Below, piece after piece: positions 25,989 through 36,226 of a DNA stretch of 64,000 nt (the first letter of the stretch is position 1; each line of letters begins with the position of its first letter). Made by a program: the position numbers and the translations under genes. Origin of the DNA: Paenalcaligenes niemegkensis (GTDB taxonomy: Bacteria; Pseudomonadota; Gammaproteobacteria; Burkholderiales; Burkholderiaceae_B); assembly GCF_022230885.1 (NCBI RefSeq), contig NZ_JAKGCT010000004.1:806001-870000 (forward strand), in the 5' to 3' direction. A model generated the notes under the pieces. The model did no database searches and was not told the origin of the DNA. It worked only from the letters and a program-made list of their open reading frames with translations.

Positions 25989-27661
25989 GTGAGCGCCATC
26001 GTATTGCTGGTCTTAGGTTTGGGGGAATGGCCGGAGGCTACTTCCTGTATTCTCGTTTTATAGCGCAAAAGATATTCCAGCTGGATGATAACTTCCAGAC
26101 GCCTGCCCATGAGTTTGAGGACGGCGTGGATTTTGTCCCAACCAATAAGTTTATTCTGTGGGGGCATCACTTTACCTCGGTGGCCGGGGCGGCTCCCATC
26201 GTCGGGCCAGCTATTGCCGTTATTTGGGGGTGGCTTCCCGCCTTTCTGTGGGTTACTTTTGGCACGATATTCTTTGCCGGTGTTCATGATATGGGCGCCG
26301 TTTGGGCCAGTGTACGTAATAAGGCCAAGTCAGTTGGTGCGTTAACCGGGGATGTGGTCGGGAAACGCGCCCGCGCGCTTTTCATGATCGTGATCTTTCT
26401 TGTGCTGCTAATGGTCAATGCTGTATTTGGGGTGGTTATTGCTCAGCTTCTGATTAATAACCCTGGGTCGGTTGTGCCCGTGTGGGGCGCCATCGTTGTT
26501 GCTTTCATCATTGGCCAGGCGATTTACCGTTTTAAATGGAATCTTGCCCTGGTGTCCCTGGTTGGGGTTATCGTGCTGTACGCCCTCATCTACATTGGAC
26601 CCAGCGTGCCTGTTACTCTTCCAGAGAACGTGATGGGCTTATCTGCCAACGCCTCTTGGATACTCCTGTTATTTGCCTACGCGGCTATCGCATCCTTACT
26701 ACCGGTCTGGATGCTGCTGCAGCCACGCGACTACATCAATGGCCTTCAATTGTTCGTGGGTCTGATACTGGTATATGTGGCCGTGCTCCTGTCGAACCCG
26801 ACTGTTGTTGCGCCAATGATCAACTCTGATGTGCCTGCCGGTACCCCGTCATTGATCCCGCTGCTGTTCGTAACTATTGCTTGCGGGGCTATCTCAGGCT
26901 TTCACGGCCTGGTCGCTTCAGGAACCACATCCAAACAACTTAATAAAGAAAGCGATGCCCGTTTTGTAGGCTACTTCGGTGCTGTCGGCGAGGGCGGACT
27001 GGCTCTGGCTGCCATTATCGCAGCCTCGGCAGGTTTTGCGACATTTGATGAATGGAAGTCGGTTTATCATGCTTTCGGTGAAGGCGGTATCAAGGCCTTC
27101 GTAGAAGGTGGTGCCACCATACTACATGCAGGTACCGGCATTAGCCCCGACGTTTCTGCCACCATGCTGACGGTTATGGCCGCGTTGTTTGCAGGTACCA
27201 CCATGGACACTGGCTTGCGTCTGCAACGCTATATCTTCCAGGAATGGGGAGAGATCTACAGTATAAAATGGATGGGCAAACCTTTCCCTGCCACTGCGCT
27301 TGCCGTGATTACCTGCCTGATTCTGGCATTTGGTGCCGGTGGAGCAAGCGGTTCGGGCGGCCTTCTTATTTGGCCTCTGTTTGGTACAACCAACCAGTTG
27401 CTCGCCGGCCTGACGCTTCTGGTCATCTCCGTCATGCTGGTGCGCCGCAAAACACCGACCATCTATATCACCATTCCACTGGTATTTATACTGACCATGA
27501 CCCTGGCTGCCCTGCTACTGCAACTGCAGACTTTCTATAAGGATCAGAACTGGTTTCTGTTAATACTTGATATTATCGTTCTGATCGCCGCTATTCTGGT
27601 CACGCTGGAATGCGTATCAGCCCTGCGCAGCGAAAAACGCAAAATGGCCATGACAGGCTAA
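25989..27661 (+). CDS. cstA: Carbon starvation protein CstA family transporter (frame broken at N-terminus)
   Basis: Translation most likely starts at GTG 25989 behind GAGGAG; one G missing from the G5 run at 26021-26025 breaks the frame after ~12 residues. Repaired, it reads VSAIVLLVLGLGGMAGGYFL and is 557 residues. About 14-16 membrane helices. CstA landmarks: GVDFVPTNKFILWGHHFTSV, AGAAPIVGPAIAVIWGWLPA, the central ACGAISGFHGLVASGTTSKQ, and the late GLLIWPLFGTTNQLLAGLTL. CstA proteins import peptides or pyruvate during carbon limitation; this shorter form is the type linked to cory-CC-star and arsA genes, which follow directly. Confidence 0.88.
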
Positions 27662-27664
27662 GCG

Positions 27665-27942
27665 ATGAAAGGCTCCTTTATCCGTCTAAGGCACTGGTGC
27701 CAAAAAGCCAACGAAGTGGGGGTGACGTATTACAACGCCCCCTTTCGTTCCGCCATTGCCAGAGCGAAACGCGAGGAAGATGATCTTTTCATGCTCTTGG
27801 TGTTTTCCGAAATGATGGGTGTGCCTAATCCTGCCTCTTGGTATACCCTCGAGCTGCAACCACTGCTGCTGGAACGTTTCCACGACTGGCATACACGCAT
27901 GGGTATGGAGCGATCCCCCTGGATCACTTTCGGTGCTGCTGA
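27665..27942 (+). CDS. Cory-CC-star protein (frame broken near the end)
   Basis: Starts 3 bp after cstA. With one C added to the C5 run at 27915-27919 it encodes 92 residues ending DHFRCC-stop, exactly the two-cysteine terminus that names the cory-CC-star family; as written the frame overruns. The visible core is YYNAPFRSAIARAKREEDDL, LMLLVFSEMMGVPNPASWYT and HDWHTRMGMERSPLDHFRCC. Its restored TGA overlaps the ATG of the ATPase gene (TGATG). The family is small and cytosolic, role unknown; the terminal cysteines suggest metal or thiol chemistry linked to the ArsA-type ATPase. Confidence 0.82.
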
Positions 27943-28957
27943 TGCCCTTGAATATTTCTGCGCTGATTCAACACCGGCGGCTACTTCTGGTTGGTGGCAA
28001 GGGTGGGGTCGGGAAAACGACAGTTTCTGCTGCCCTAGCAGTACATGCCGCCGAACGGGGCCGCAACGTCCTACTGGCTTCCACCGATCCAGCTCATAGC
28101 CTGAGCGACGCTTTTGGCCGCACGATCGGATCGAAACCTACCGTGCTGGCAGCCGGGCTAACTGCCTTGGAAATGGATCCCGACACTGAGGTAGACGCCT
28201 ATCTGGATCGCGTTCTCGCGCAAATGCGCCGCTATGCCGGCCCGGACCAGATTAACGAGCTTCAACGCCATCTGGGTTTGTCACGCCAATCGCCCGGCGC
28301 ACAAGAAGCCGCCCTTCTAGAGCGCCTGTCGCGACTTATGGAAGAAAGCCAGACCGACTACGATTTACTTATTCTGGACACTGCACCTACCGGCCATACT
28401 TTGCGTTTGCTGAGTTTGCCCGAAGTGATGGCCGCATGGACTGAAGGTTTACTACGGCACAACAAACGCTCACAACATCTAGGTTCAGTGCTATCTCACC
28501 TGACTCCCGGGCGAAGCATCGATAATCCTATTTCTGATCCCAAAGAGAACCCCCTTGAAGAACTGGACACCAAAGGCAAGGCGCTCGCCGAAACACTGCT
28601 ACAACGGCAGCGCCTGTTTCATCGCACCCGACGATTGCTATCCGATAGCGAGCGTACTGCCTTTTATTTGTCCTGACCCCAGAGCGTCTGCCCATGCTTG
28701 AAACCGAACGGGCTATCCATTCTTTACGGGAAAGCAAGGTCCCAGTGGCCGGAGCTATTATCAATCGTATCCTGCCCAATGATACAGAGAGTCCGTTCTG
28801 GGCCGCACGACACGAGCGGCAACAGCGTCAACTAGCAGAAATCCAGCAGCGGTTGGGTACCCTGCCAATGCAGCTAGTGAGTTTGCAAAAAGACGACATA
28901 CAAGGGCTCGACGCGCTGTCTGCCTTCGGCAGACAACTTATACAGCCTTGGCCATAA
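27942..28957 (+). CDS. ArsA/GET3-family ATPase (frame broken)
   Basis: From ATG 27942; a single T missing from the TTT at 28667-28669 introduces a premature TGA. Repaired, it encodes 338 residues. It has the deviant Walker A VGGKGGVGKTTVSAALA, switch I STDPAHSLSDAFG, and switch II LLILDTAPTGHTLRLLSLPE, all hallmarks of ArsA/Get3. Late AGAIINRILPND is the adenine-binding segment. It is a single-domain member that would dimerise. Arsenite export is unlikely as no arsB/arsR is present; linkage to CstA and cory-CC-star suggests a transporter-assembly or regulatory role. Confidence 0.88.
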
Positions 28958-29009
28958 GGTCCAGGCCCTAAGACTAGCCCTGGTCTAATAAATGGGTAGA
29001 AACCGGCAA

Positions 29010-29045
29010 AGAAAAAAGGCCTTCGATTTCTCGAAAGCCTTAAAT
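29010..29045 (-). terminator. Terminator downstream of tRNA-Ile2
   Basis: On the minus strand: AAGGCTTTCG-agaaat-CGAAGGCCTT followed by a T6 run, immediately after the tRNA 3' end. Confidence 0.7.
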
Positions 29046-29049
29046 TCGT

Positions 29050-29126
<77 letters not shown>

Positions 29127-29475
29127 TTTTTATTGCTTTGGCAGTGCCGTGAAAGTAGAAATGGCTTCCCACATTCATTGCACGCCACTTGTTAGCCTCT
29201 AACTGTAAAACAGATAAGCCTCAAAGAACCAAGCAATCAAAGACGATGATTATTACATATTTTTGATAGGACTGGCTAGTTATAAACATTGTTAAATACA
29301 CAACGGTGCAGATAATATCCAGTGCCAGATGAGCTTCGCGCTGAATGGATGGCTGTTAAGCAGTCAGACTCGATATAAATTAAAGTTGCTGTCCCACCTC
29401 TGTATGGCCTTTTCTGTATCTATTTCATGGTAAAAATACACTGTACGTAAACACAGTTATCTTTAAGAGATCATC
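29127..29475. other. Gene-free spacer upstream of tRNA-Ile2
   Basis: About 350 bp between the tRNA and the next plus-strand gene; holds the presumed tRNA promoter on the minus strand. No gene or clear repeat is seen. Confidence 0.4.
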
Positions 29476-29769
29476 ATGTCATACACAATCACCCTTCAAG
29501 ACGCCCCTTCCGATATCTCCGAACGTGCCAAAAAAGACGCTGAGTATCGTTTTCAACGAACATTGCAGCGCTCCTTAGGCGAGCCAGACGAAGTTGTGGC
29601 CTCGTACATGGCCTGGCAGAATGCAGAAGAAACAGCAGAGTCCGAGCTCTCTCCGGAAGAAATCACGCTGGCTAAACGCTGGATCGCCGCAGCTACCAAG
29701 GCACAACAAGATGGCTTCAGAGAGCTTGGCGAGTCAGAGGCTTATTTTGAAATTCGGGTTGAGAGATAA
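29476..29769 (+). CDS. Hypothetical protein, helical and acidic
   Basis: 97 residues from ATG 29476. No signal peptide or membrane segment; long charged helices are predicted (ISERAKKDAEYRFQRTLQRS, then SPEEITLAKRWIAAATKAQQ). No recognised domain. It lies about 200 bp before the helicase-PLD gene in the same direction but with an intervening leader, so a shared transcript is possible though not shown. Confidence 0.6.
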   Translation: MSYTITLQDAPSDISERAKKDAEYRFQRTLQRSLGEPDEVVASYMAWQNAEETAESELSPEEITLAKRWIAAATKAQQDGFRELGESEAYFEIRVER

Positions 29770-29974
29770 AGATTTGTTGGGCTAGCACAGTGGCTGCCGC
29801 AGCGTAAGCACACCCAGTGACTCTAAAGCCGATCGGCACGTAACTGATCATCAAACCGACTTCCTCTTGTCTTGGGCTGCCCCTGGCTGCTCGTCAGACT
29901 TCGATGGTGTTAGTATCGTTAGCTTGATTCATTGGCAAGCTCTCGGGATAGCTCAGTTTTGCTCAGAAACGCCC

Positions 29975-32900
29975 ATGTTGCCGCTTACCGTTGTTAAAGA
30001 TTTAGCAAGCATGCCTCAACTCTCCACATCCCTTTCCTGTCGCCGTTTTGCCTCTTATTACCGCGTCTCTTGCCTTGACGGCCAAACCTATCAAAGTCAG
30101 CCAATTAAGGATTCAATTGCGGTATCGCTGGATGGTATTAAAAATGGATACATCCCTGACGAAGCAAAGCTTAAGTGCGACAGATTGCGCCACCAGGCTA
30201 AGCAAAAAGGTTTAATAGAGAGTGAAAACGACGCAATAAGCGTCGTTATACAGTGTGCAACGTACGTTAAAAGCAAAGACAGAGGGTTTCTGACGAGCAG
30301 CAACTATCCGAATGAAATCTGCGCGATCGTAACAACAGCGATGCTCACACCCGATGGACAAATCATTCCATCGTCCACTCATCCAATGGTGCCGCGCGAA
30401 CTACTTGGGCCGTCTGAGAATCTGAGCTTAGCTCTCGTGAATGAGTTTGACGGGTATCTGGCTAAAAATGAGTCGCAGTTTGAAGAGGCTCCGGCATGGT
30501 CGAAATTTATCGACAGGATCGGTTCGATGCAATCGGCCATGTTTGGTAGCCGACCTCTGGCTGAAGGGTATGAGTCAGTCGACAATATCTATATTTCACT
30601 GCAGCTAAAGCTCAGTGGAATGATTGATACCGTCGTACGAGCCTATGATCGGCTGGAACGCCTGGACAAAGCAAAAAAGACGCCATTATTCGATATGCTC
30701 GTTGGGGCTTGTAAAGCCCGACACGCCTTGCCTCCATCACAGCTGGCAACGATCTCATTGCGAACTGGACAAATGAAGGCTGAGTTCTCTCTTGCCTCCG
30801 CTCAGCGCGATACGCTTGGTGCAGCGCTTAACTTGCAAGATGGTGAAATACTCGCCTTGAACGGCCCTCCCGGCACTGGTAAAACCACATTACTGCAAAG
30901 CGTGGTGGCAAGCCTTTTTACACGTGCTGCCTTGTTGGATCTGCCTGCGCCGCTGATCGTGGGTGCTTCAGCCAATAATCAGGCTGTCACGAACATTATA
31001 GAAAGTTTTAGTGCCGAAGCTGAGACCCCGACTAGCGAGGATCTACTCGCCCAAGAAGGGTTTATGACTCGATGGCTGCCTCGCGCAGGCGAAGGTCTGG
31101 GCTTTGGTTTGTATATGGCGTCAAAATCCAAAGCCGCGAACACGCCGTATCTTACGCCAGATAAGTTCGACAGCATCTTGCACGGCCCCGGTGCTGCCGA
31201 CACAGAGCGCCATTATGTGCAGTCAGCTCAACGTGCGCTAAACGGTCTGGGCAAAGGCGCTACGCTGCAGTCAACAATAGAACACCTGAAGAAGGAACTG
31301 CAGCTCACGGCGGATCAGCTCAACCTCGTGCAGCAACTCGCTACTGAGCTGATCAATATCGACCCCAAGTGCCTGGACAGTATAGAGGGGATGGACGAGT
31401 TGCTTGCTCAAGAGCAGCAATTAAAAAGCGAGCGCCACAGCCTGGAGCAAATGCTTCATGAATGGATGGGAGTTATCGCAGATGAAGGATGGGTGCAGAC
31501 CCTGTTAGCCTCCTTTGGCCCTTTTAAGCGAAAGCGCCAGGCACAGCTGCATCACTTCCTCTCACGTCACCAAGCCACACTTCAGGTTGACCAGGCTGAG
31601 TGGAGCACGCTAAGTGCACAAATAGAACACGTATTGGCGGGGGTAACTGCGCGGTATCAGGAAGGCCGACAAAAAGTAGCCACGTATCAGCGCTGGGTCA
31701 ATGAGACCAGACTCTACTGTAAAGACGCCACCCCCTTATCAATCAGACAGATTGATGAGCGCCTGGATGTGAGCTTGCGCGCTTATGCATTTTGGTTAGC
31801 CGTGCATATCTTTGAGGGCCGCTGGATCCAGGAGATGAAAGAAACATTTTGGAGTGGCAAATCAGGCCCCTGGGAACGAAGCGGCCAGGGAGTGCTCACA
31901 CGCCTAAGACTTAAGGCGATGTTAACGCCATGCCTGGTCAGTACCTTTCACAGCCTTCCCCAAAGCTTCAAATATATACAAGGCAAGGATAAGGAAGGTA
32001 ACTGGATCGAGTCCTCATTTTTTAACGAAATTGATCTCCTGATCGTCGATGAAGCAGGACAGATCTCACCTGAAATCGCAGCAGGCAGCTTCGCACTGGC
32101 CAAAAAGGCGTTGATTGTCGGCGATACCCTGCAGATTGAACCGGTTTGGTCGGTACCGGATCTTGTTGATAAGTCCAACTGGGTACGGTTTATTGGCGGA
32201 CCTGAGCCCGATGCCTCTGCCTTTGAAGCATTTAAGGAAAGGGGTGCCGCATCAAGCAACGGCAGCCTGATGCGCATGGCTCAAGAGGCAACGGCGTTTT
32301 CATTAGATCAGGGGCTGCCTGCAGGGATGTATCTATTCGAGCATCGTCGCTGCGTTGAGCCGATTATCGAATACTGCAATGATCTCTGCTATCAAGGCAT
32401 GCTAAGCCCTCAACGCGCGGAAAGCTCCGTTAACCGCAAAGAATTGGGTTTGCCGGCAATGGGCTGGGCCTATGTGCAGGGTGCAAGCCAGACTAACGGA
32501 TCAAGCCGGTCCAATCCAGAAGAAGCGAAAGTGATTGCCGTCTGGGTGGCAGAGAACCTCGCGCGCCTTAAATGTTTTTACGGTAAGCCGATAGAAGAGA
32601 TTCTTGCTGTGGTGACACCCTTCAAGGCGCAAATGAGTGAAGTAAGAGCAGCCTTTCGCGCTCTGAACTTACCAGAAAAAATCACCATCGGGACTGTCCA
32701 CGCCCTGCAAGGGGCGGAGCGCGATATAGTGCTCTTTAGCACCGTCTACACCTTACGTGACGGTCGGAACTATTTCTTTGATCAGAGCCCCAATATGCTC
32801 AATGTGGCGGTGTCCCGCGCCAAAGACAGTTTCTTGGTGTTCGGTGATACACAGATTCTGGATGAGCGAACCAGCAAACCCAGTGGCGTGCTGGCGAAGC

Positions 32901-33463
32901 ATTTGTTTTCGAACCAAGGCAATGAGATCATTATTGATCCGAGCTGGTCAGCACGACAAGAGTTTCAAAGCAAGGCCGGAGACTACACTGTGATTCGTAC
33001 GCTCGAAGGCCACCGCCAAGCTCTAAAAAAGGCCCTAGGCGATGCGCAGGAAGATATCATTATTGTCTCCCCCTGGATTACCCACAACGCGCTGGAACAA
33101 GACGGCATCCTTAATTTGCTGGAAGCAGCGTCCAAACGAAATGTGCGTTGTACGATTTTTTACGACAAAGCCCTTAATGAAAAAACCGAACAACGTCAGG
33201 CACTGGCGCAGAGCCAGTCTGAACAGCTTGTTAAACAGCTGAAACAGGCTGGTGCCCATGTTCATGCACTGCATAACCTGCATGCCAAAGAGATCTTCGT
33301 GGACGACTGCTACCTGCTCATGGGATCTTTTAACTGGCTTAGCTCGCCACGCGGGGGCCCATGGGTACGCCACGAGGTGTCTACCCGCTATCAGGGCCCA
33401 TTAGTCGGTAGCGAGAAAAAGGCAGAGCTCGACGCGCTGATGTCTCTGAAGATCAAGCAATAA
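29975..33463 (+). CDS. mkoC: SF1 (Upf1-like) helicase fused to a PLD nuclease, Mokosh type II-like
   Basis: 1162 residues from ATG 29975 (an in-frame TTG at 29867 and ATG at 30011 are alternatives; none has a strong ribosome site). Numbering from 29975: Walker A GPPGTGKT at 297-304, a long helical insertion (about 400-620), Walker B variant VDEAGQ at 691-696, then VGDTLQIEPVW, motif V GTVHALQGAERDIVLFSTVY and motif VI NVAVSRAK. Together these make a COG1112/Upf1-type helicase. The C-terminal ~170 residues form a phospholipase D fold with one complete HKD motif (H1103, K1105, D1110, GSFN 1117-1120), so a dimer would make the active site. Helicase plus PLD in one chain is the architecture described for anti-phage Mokosh type II. 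Function inferred, not shown. Confidence 0.8.
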   Translation: MLPLTVVKDLASMPQLSTSLSCRRFASYYRVSCLDGQTYQSQPIKDSIAVSLDGIKNGYIPDEAKLKCDRLRHQAKQKGLIESENDAISVVIQCATYVKSKDRGFLTSSNYPNEICAIVTTAMLTPDGQIIPSSTHPMVPRELLGPSENLSLALVNEFDGYLAKNESQFEEAPAWSKFIDRIGSMQSAMFGSRPLAEGYESVDNIYISLQLKLSGMIDTVVRAYDRLERLDKAKKTPLFDMLVGACKARHALPPSQLATISLRTGQMKAEFSLASAQRDTLGAALNLQDGEILALNGPPGTGKTTLLQSVVASLFTRAALLDLPAPLIVGASANNQAVTNIIESFSAEAETPTSEDLLAQEGFMTRWLPRAGEGLGFGLYMASKSKAANTPYLTPDKFDSILHGPGAADTERHYVQSAQRALNGLGKGATLQSTIEHLKKELQLTADQLNLVQQLATELINIDPKCLDSIEGMDELLAQEQQLKSERHSLEQMLHEWMGVIADEGWVQTLLASFGPFKRKRQAQLHHFLSRHQATLQVDQAEWSTLSAQIEHVLAGVTARYQEGRQKVATYQRWVNETRLYCKDATPLSIRQIDERLDVSLRAYAFWLAVHIFEGRWIQEMKETFWSGKSGPWERSGQGVLTRLRLKAMLTPCLVSTFHSLPQSFKYIQGKDKEGNWIESSFFNEIDLLIVDEAGQISPEIAAGSFALAKKALIVGDTLQIEPVWSVPDLVDKSNWVRFIGGPEPDASAFEAFKERGAASSNGSLMRMAQEATAFSLDQGLPAGMYLFEHRRCVEPIIEYCNDLCYQGMLSPQRAESSVNRKELGLPAMGWAYVQGASQTNGSSRSNPEEAKVIAVWVAENLARLKCFYGKPIEEILAVVTPFKAQMSEVRAAFRALNLPEKITIGTVHALQGAERDIVLFSTVYTLRDGRNYFFDQSPNMLNVAVSRAKDSFLVFGDTQILDERTSKPSGVLAKHLFSNQGNEIIIDPSWSARQEFQSKAGDYTVIRTLEGHRQALKKALGDAQEDIIIVSPWITHNALEQDGILNLLEAASKRNVRCTIFYDKALNEKTEQRQALAQSQSEQLVKQLKQAGAHVHALHNLHAKEIFVDDCYLLMGSFNWLSSPRGGPWVRHEVSTRYQGPLVGSEKKAELDALMSLKIKQ

Positions 33464-33497
33464 CAAGCCTGGCAACATCTATATCACCTGGATAAAT

Positions 33498-34303
33498 ATG
33501 GAAATCATCATTATTTTAACTGTAGTGAGCGTCATTGCTGCTTACCTCATTTTTTCAAAGAAAAAAGCCGTGCGGCCCTCGTTAAAAAAAATGAGCCAAG
33601 AACAAAAAGAAAAAACCTGGCTACGGAAAATGCCGAAAAAATCGATAAGGCCATGCGCCAGGAAGCGATGAATGTGCGCAAATCTGCGCTAGCTAGCCTT
33701 AGTTCAAAAGAAGTCCAGTGTCTGGAACAAGCGCGAGCACTTCTTTACACGCTATCACCCGCTGAAGATGCGCTCGGCAGGCGTACCCGGGAAAAACACA
33801 TTACGGATTTGTTTTTTCAAACCAGGGCCATAGTCGAAGTACGCTATGGCGATGAGGTCTGCCGCACAAACTATGGTGATGAGCTAAGCGCTGACGCTAA
33901 GTTTCTGAAATCCAGACTAGCAGACGGATTAAGCATTGAGGACATACGTAGCTATTGGAATCAGCCGCTGCTTATGGCGCTACTTATTCCCGAGATTCAT
34001 CTACTGGCCAAGACACTGTATAAAGAATCGCTAAGCAAAGATCAAAAAATCGGCACCATCGACGCCGAACGCATGTTCAGAAAGTCGAATGTGTTTTACG
34101 GAAACCCTGTCCAGGATGTTAAGCAGACGCTTAAGATCAGGGGTTACGCCGAGAATGACGCTGCTCTTTTTATAGAGTTTTATACACGTATAAACCAGTG
34201 GCAGCTTACGCTGGATCCACTCTCGAAGCCTAAGGTTTTTAGTCACTCCGAGGCTTCCCTAAACGCGGTCATAAGGAATTTAATTGCCGCTGGCCAGATA
34301 TGA
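33498..34303 (+). CDS. Membrane-anchored protein next to the helicase-PLD gene (frame broken)
   Basis: Begins 34 bp after the helicase-PLD stop with ATG 33498. One A missing from the A6 run at 33610-33615 breaks the frame; repaired it encodes 268 residues. A single N-terminal membrane helix (EIIIILTVVSVIAAYLIFSK) is followed by a Lys/Glu-rich stalk and a soluble helical domain (about 70-268) containing DEVCRTNYGDELSADAKFLK and LMALLIPEIHLLAKTLYKES. No known domain recognised. The close spacing suggests co-transcription with the helicase-PLD gene, which would make it a candidate second component or a membrane anchor. Confidence 0.6.
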
Positions 34304-34482
34304 AAGGCACTGAAAACGTCATCGCTACAATACAGGTATTAATGACTTATCGCTTCTCTTTCGACACCCTGAAACTCTAGCTATTTCCCCCGAATTGAGA
34401 TGGTCAGGCATGGTATTTGCTCATCCTTAACGAGCCGCCCGACTTGAACGGGCCAAATACCTATCCAAGCAAGGAGAAACGC

Positions 34483-35051
34483 ATGGCGACAACTCAACAA
34501 TCCCCACTGACGGAAGGGTGGCCCGAAGAAGCGCGTGAGGCTGCACAACTTGTTATCGATCAATACGGAGAGCCGGACGAGTCCACCGCTACTCAATTGA
34601 CATGGCTAAAGCCAGGCCCCTGGAAGCGTATTATCGCCTCTAAAGCCTTTTATTCACACAATTTTCCAGCCCCTCACTTCGACTCTGTAGAGTCGGTCAT
34701 CGACTACCGTGTCCCCGCTGATAAATTCACGGCCTTGGCGCAGTTCGACGGCAGCGTGATCGTCGAGCGCACAGCCGGTGAAGTGTCGGCCCGCTGCCAC
34801 GATGAGCAAGCTAATTTCCTGGCATTGAATCTGATGCACGACATTGTCACCAATGCCAAATCGGTAGAGGAAGCCCGTGCCTACTACTCCAAGGAATTTG
34901 CCGACTACAGGCGCAAAAAGCCCACGCCTTATATGGAAAAGCTACATTTCAGTCCTGGCCAGAGTGACACGGCCGACCCCGATACCCGCACACTGACAGA
35001 TGAAGACCTGGAACGCGCCGTGCGAGAGGGAAAAACGCAGCCAGTTCTTAG
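34483..35051 (+). CDS. Conserved hypothetical protein (probable frame error near the end)
   Basis: From ATG 34483 (AAGGAG upstream). As written the frame runs to 35184 and overlaps the convergent dehydratase gene. Adding one A at 35031-35035 gives a stop at 35051 and a 189-residue protein ending REGKNAASS. The conserved part is DESTATQLTWLKPGPWKRII, HNFPAPHFDSVESVIDYRVP, FDGSVIVERTAGEVSARCHD and EQANFLALNLMHDIVTNAKS; a soluble protein of a betaproteobacterial hypothetical family. Function unknown. Confidence 0.65.
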
Positions 35052-35154
35052 TAAATGCAGCACACCGAGCTCTGGAGCTGTTTTTATAGCCGTATCAAGC
35101 GAGGAGTCTGTTCTGTCGCCGCTTGTTCTGCTCGCAGCTGACCAGAACTTGGGC

Positions 35155-36074
35155 CTACTGCAATGCTGCTTGCCATTGACGTAGCAGATCAACGCTGGCG
35201 GTGACGCCGCCGCAGACAATCACCATTACGTTATCAAAACCCTGCAGCGCGCTAACCTGCGCATAGGCCAGGGCAAGACTGGCGCCACAAGCAGGCTCTA
35301 CCAGTATTCGGTGATCATCTAGAAAGCGTTCGCATGCCTGCACCGCTGCCTGGTCGCTAACTACCTCCGGGTACACAACATGCTGCCGCGCCAAGTCGAA
35401 TGCCTGCTCGCAGACTTGCTGTGCGCCCAACGACGTGGCGATGCTGGTAATGGCATCCAGCGCAATGCGTTCACCTGCTGCAATGGAGCGTGCCAGTGCG
35501 TCAGCGCCGGCCGTTTCCGCCGTGATAACAGGGATGCCGTGCCAACCGTTGCGCCGCAAGCCTTCAACCACACCACAGAACAGGCCTCCCCGCCCACCGA
35601 AAGCACCACTGCGTCAGGCTTGATACCCGATGCTGCCACCTCATCGATCAATGTTGCATGACCTTGCCAAAGCAGCGGATCATCGAAGGGATGCAGAAAA
35701 GCATCGGCCTCACCTAGCATGGACTGCGCCAGCGTATTGGCTTCATGCCAAGCAGCGCCATGCACGATCAGCTCAGCACCTTGCTGACGGATCAGTGAGC
35801 GGGCACGTTCAGTGGTGGTTTCCGGCACCACCACCACGACGGGAATGGAAAGGCGGCGACCCGCAAAGGCCACGGCGATCCCGGCATTACCGCCAGAAGA
35901 GGAGATAAAGCGCCGCTTGCCATTTTGTACGTAAGTCTCGCAAGCGGCCCCGATGCCCCGTATTTTGAACGAGCCTGAAGGTTGCAGCGCGTCGAGTTTA
36001 AGCCAGATGTGGCGGCCAGCCGCTTCGCTCAAGGTGTCAGACTCGATCAGCGGAGTTTCGATATGCAAGGACAT
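35155..36074 (-). CDS. Serine/threonine dehydratase-like PLP enzyme (frame broken)
   Basis: One base missing from the C4 run at 35588-35591 splits the gene; repaired it encodes 306 residues. Fold type II PLP enzyme: the Schiff-base lysine is in SGSFKIRGIGA, the substrate-binding loop is SSSGGNAGIAVA, and the restored glycine-rich phosphate cradle reads SVGGGGLFCGVVEGL. The C-terminal CGGVTASVDLL completes it. Length and motifs fit catabolic serine dehydratases, which convert L-serine or L-threonine to pyruvate or 2-oxobutanoate and ammonia. No ACT domain, so no isoleucine feedback is expected. Confidence 0.87.
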
Positions 36075-36226
36075 GTAGGGTAATGAGCCTTAAAAACGTA
36101 CTGTTAAAAAAAGATTATAGTGAGCAAAATAGGTAGCCACTCGCCACTCCCTGAGCTACTCAGGTGTAACACATTCGAATGCCTGTGGTCGCGCCCTTAA
36201 GTAACCGTCAAGCTTCGTGAGAAAAA

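Noticed and set aside
29127..29200. A sixth copy of the 36-bp repeat near 29168
   Set aside because: Only the left arm (CCCACA) and part of the right arm (TGTTAGCC) match; the TGTGCA core is lost, so it is too weak to claim.
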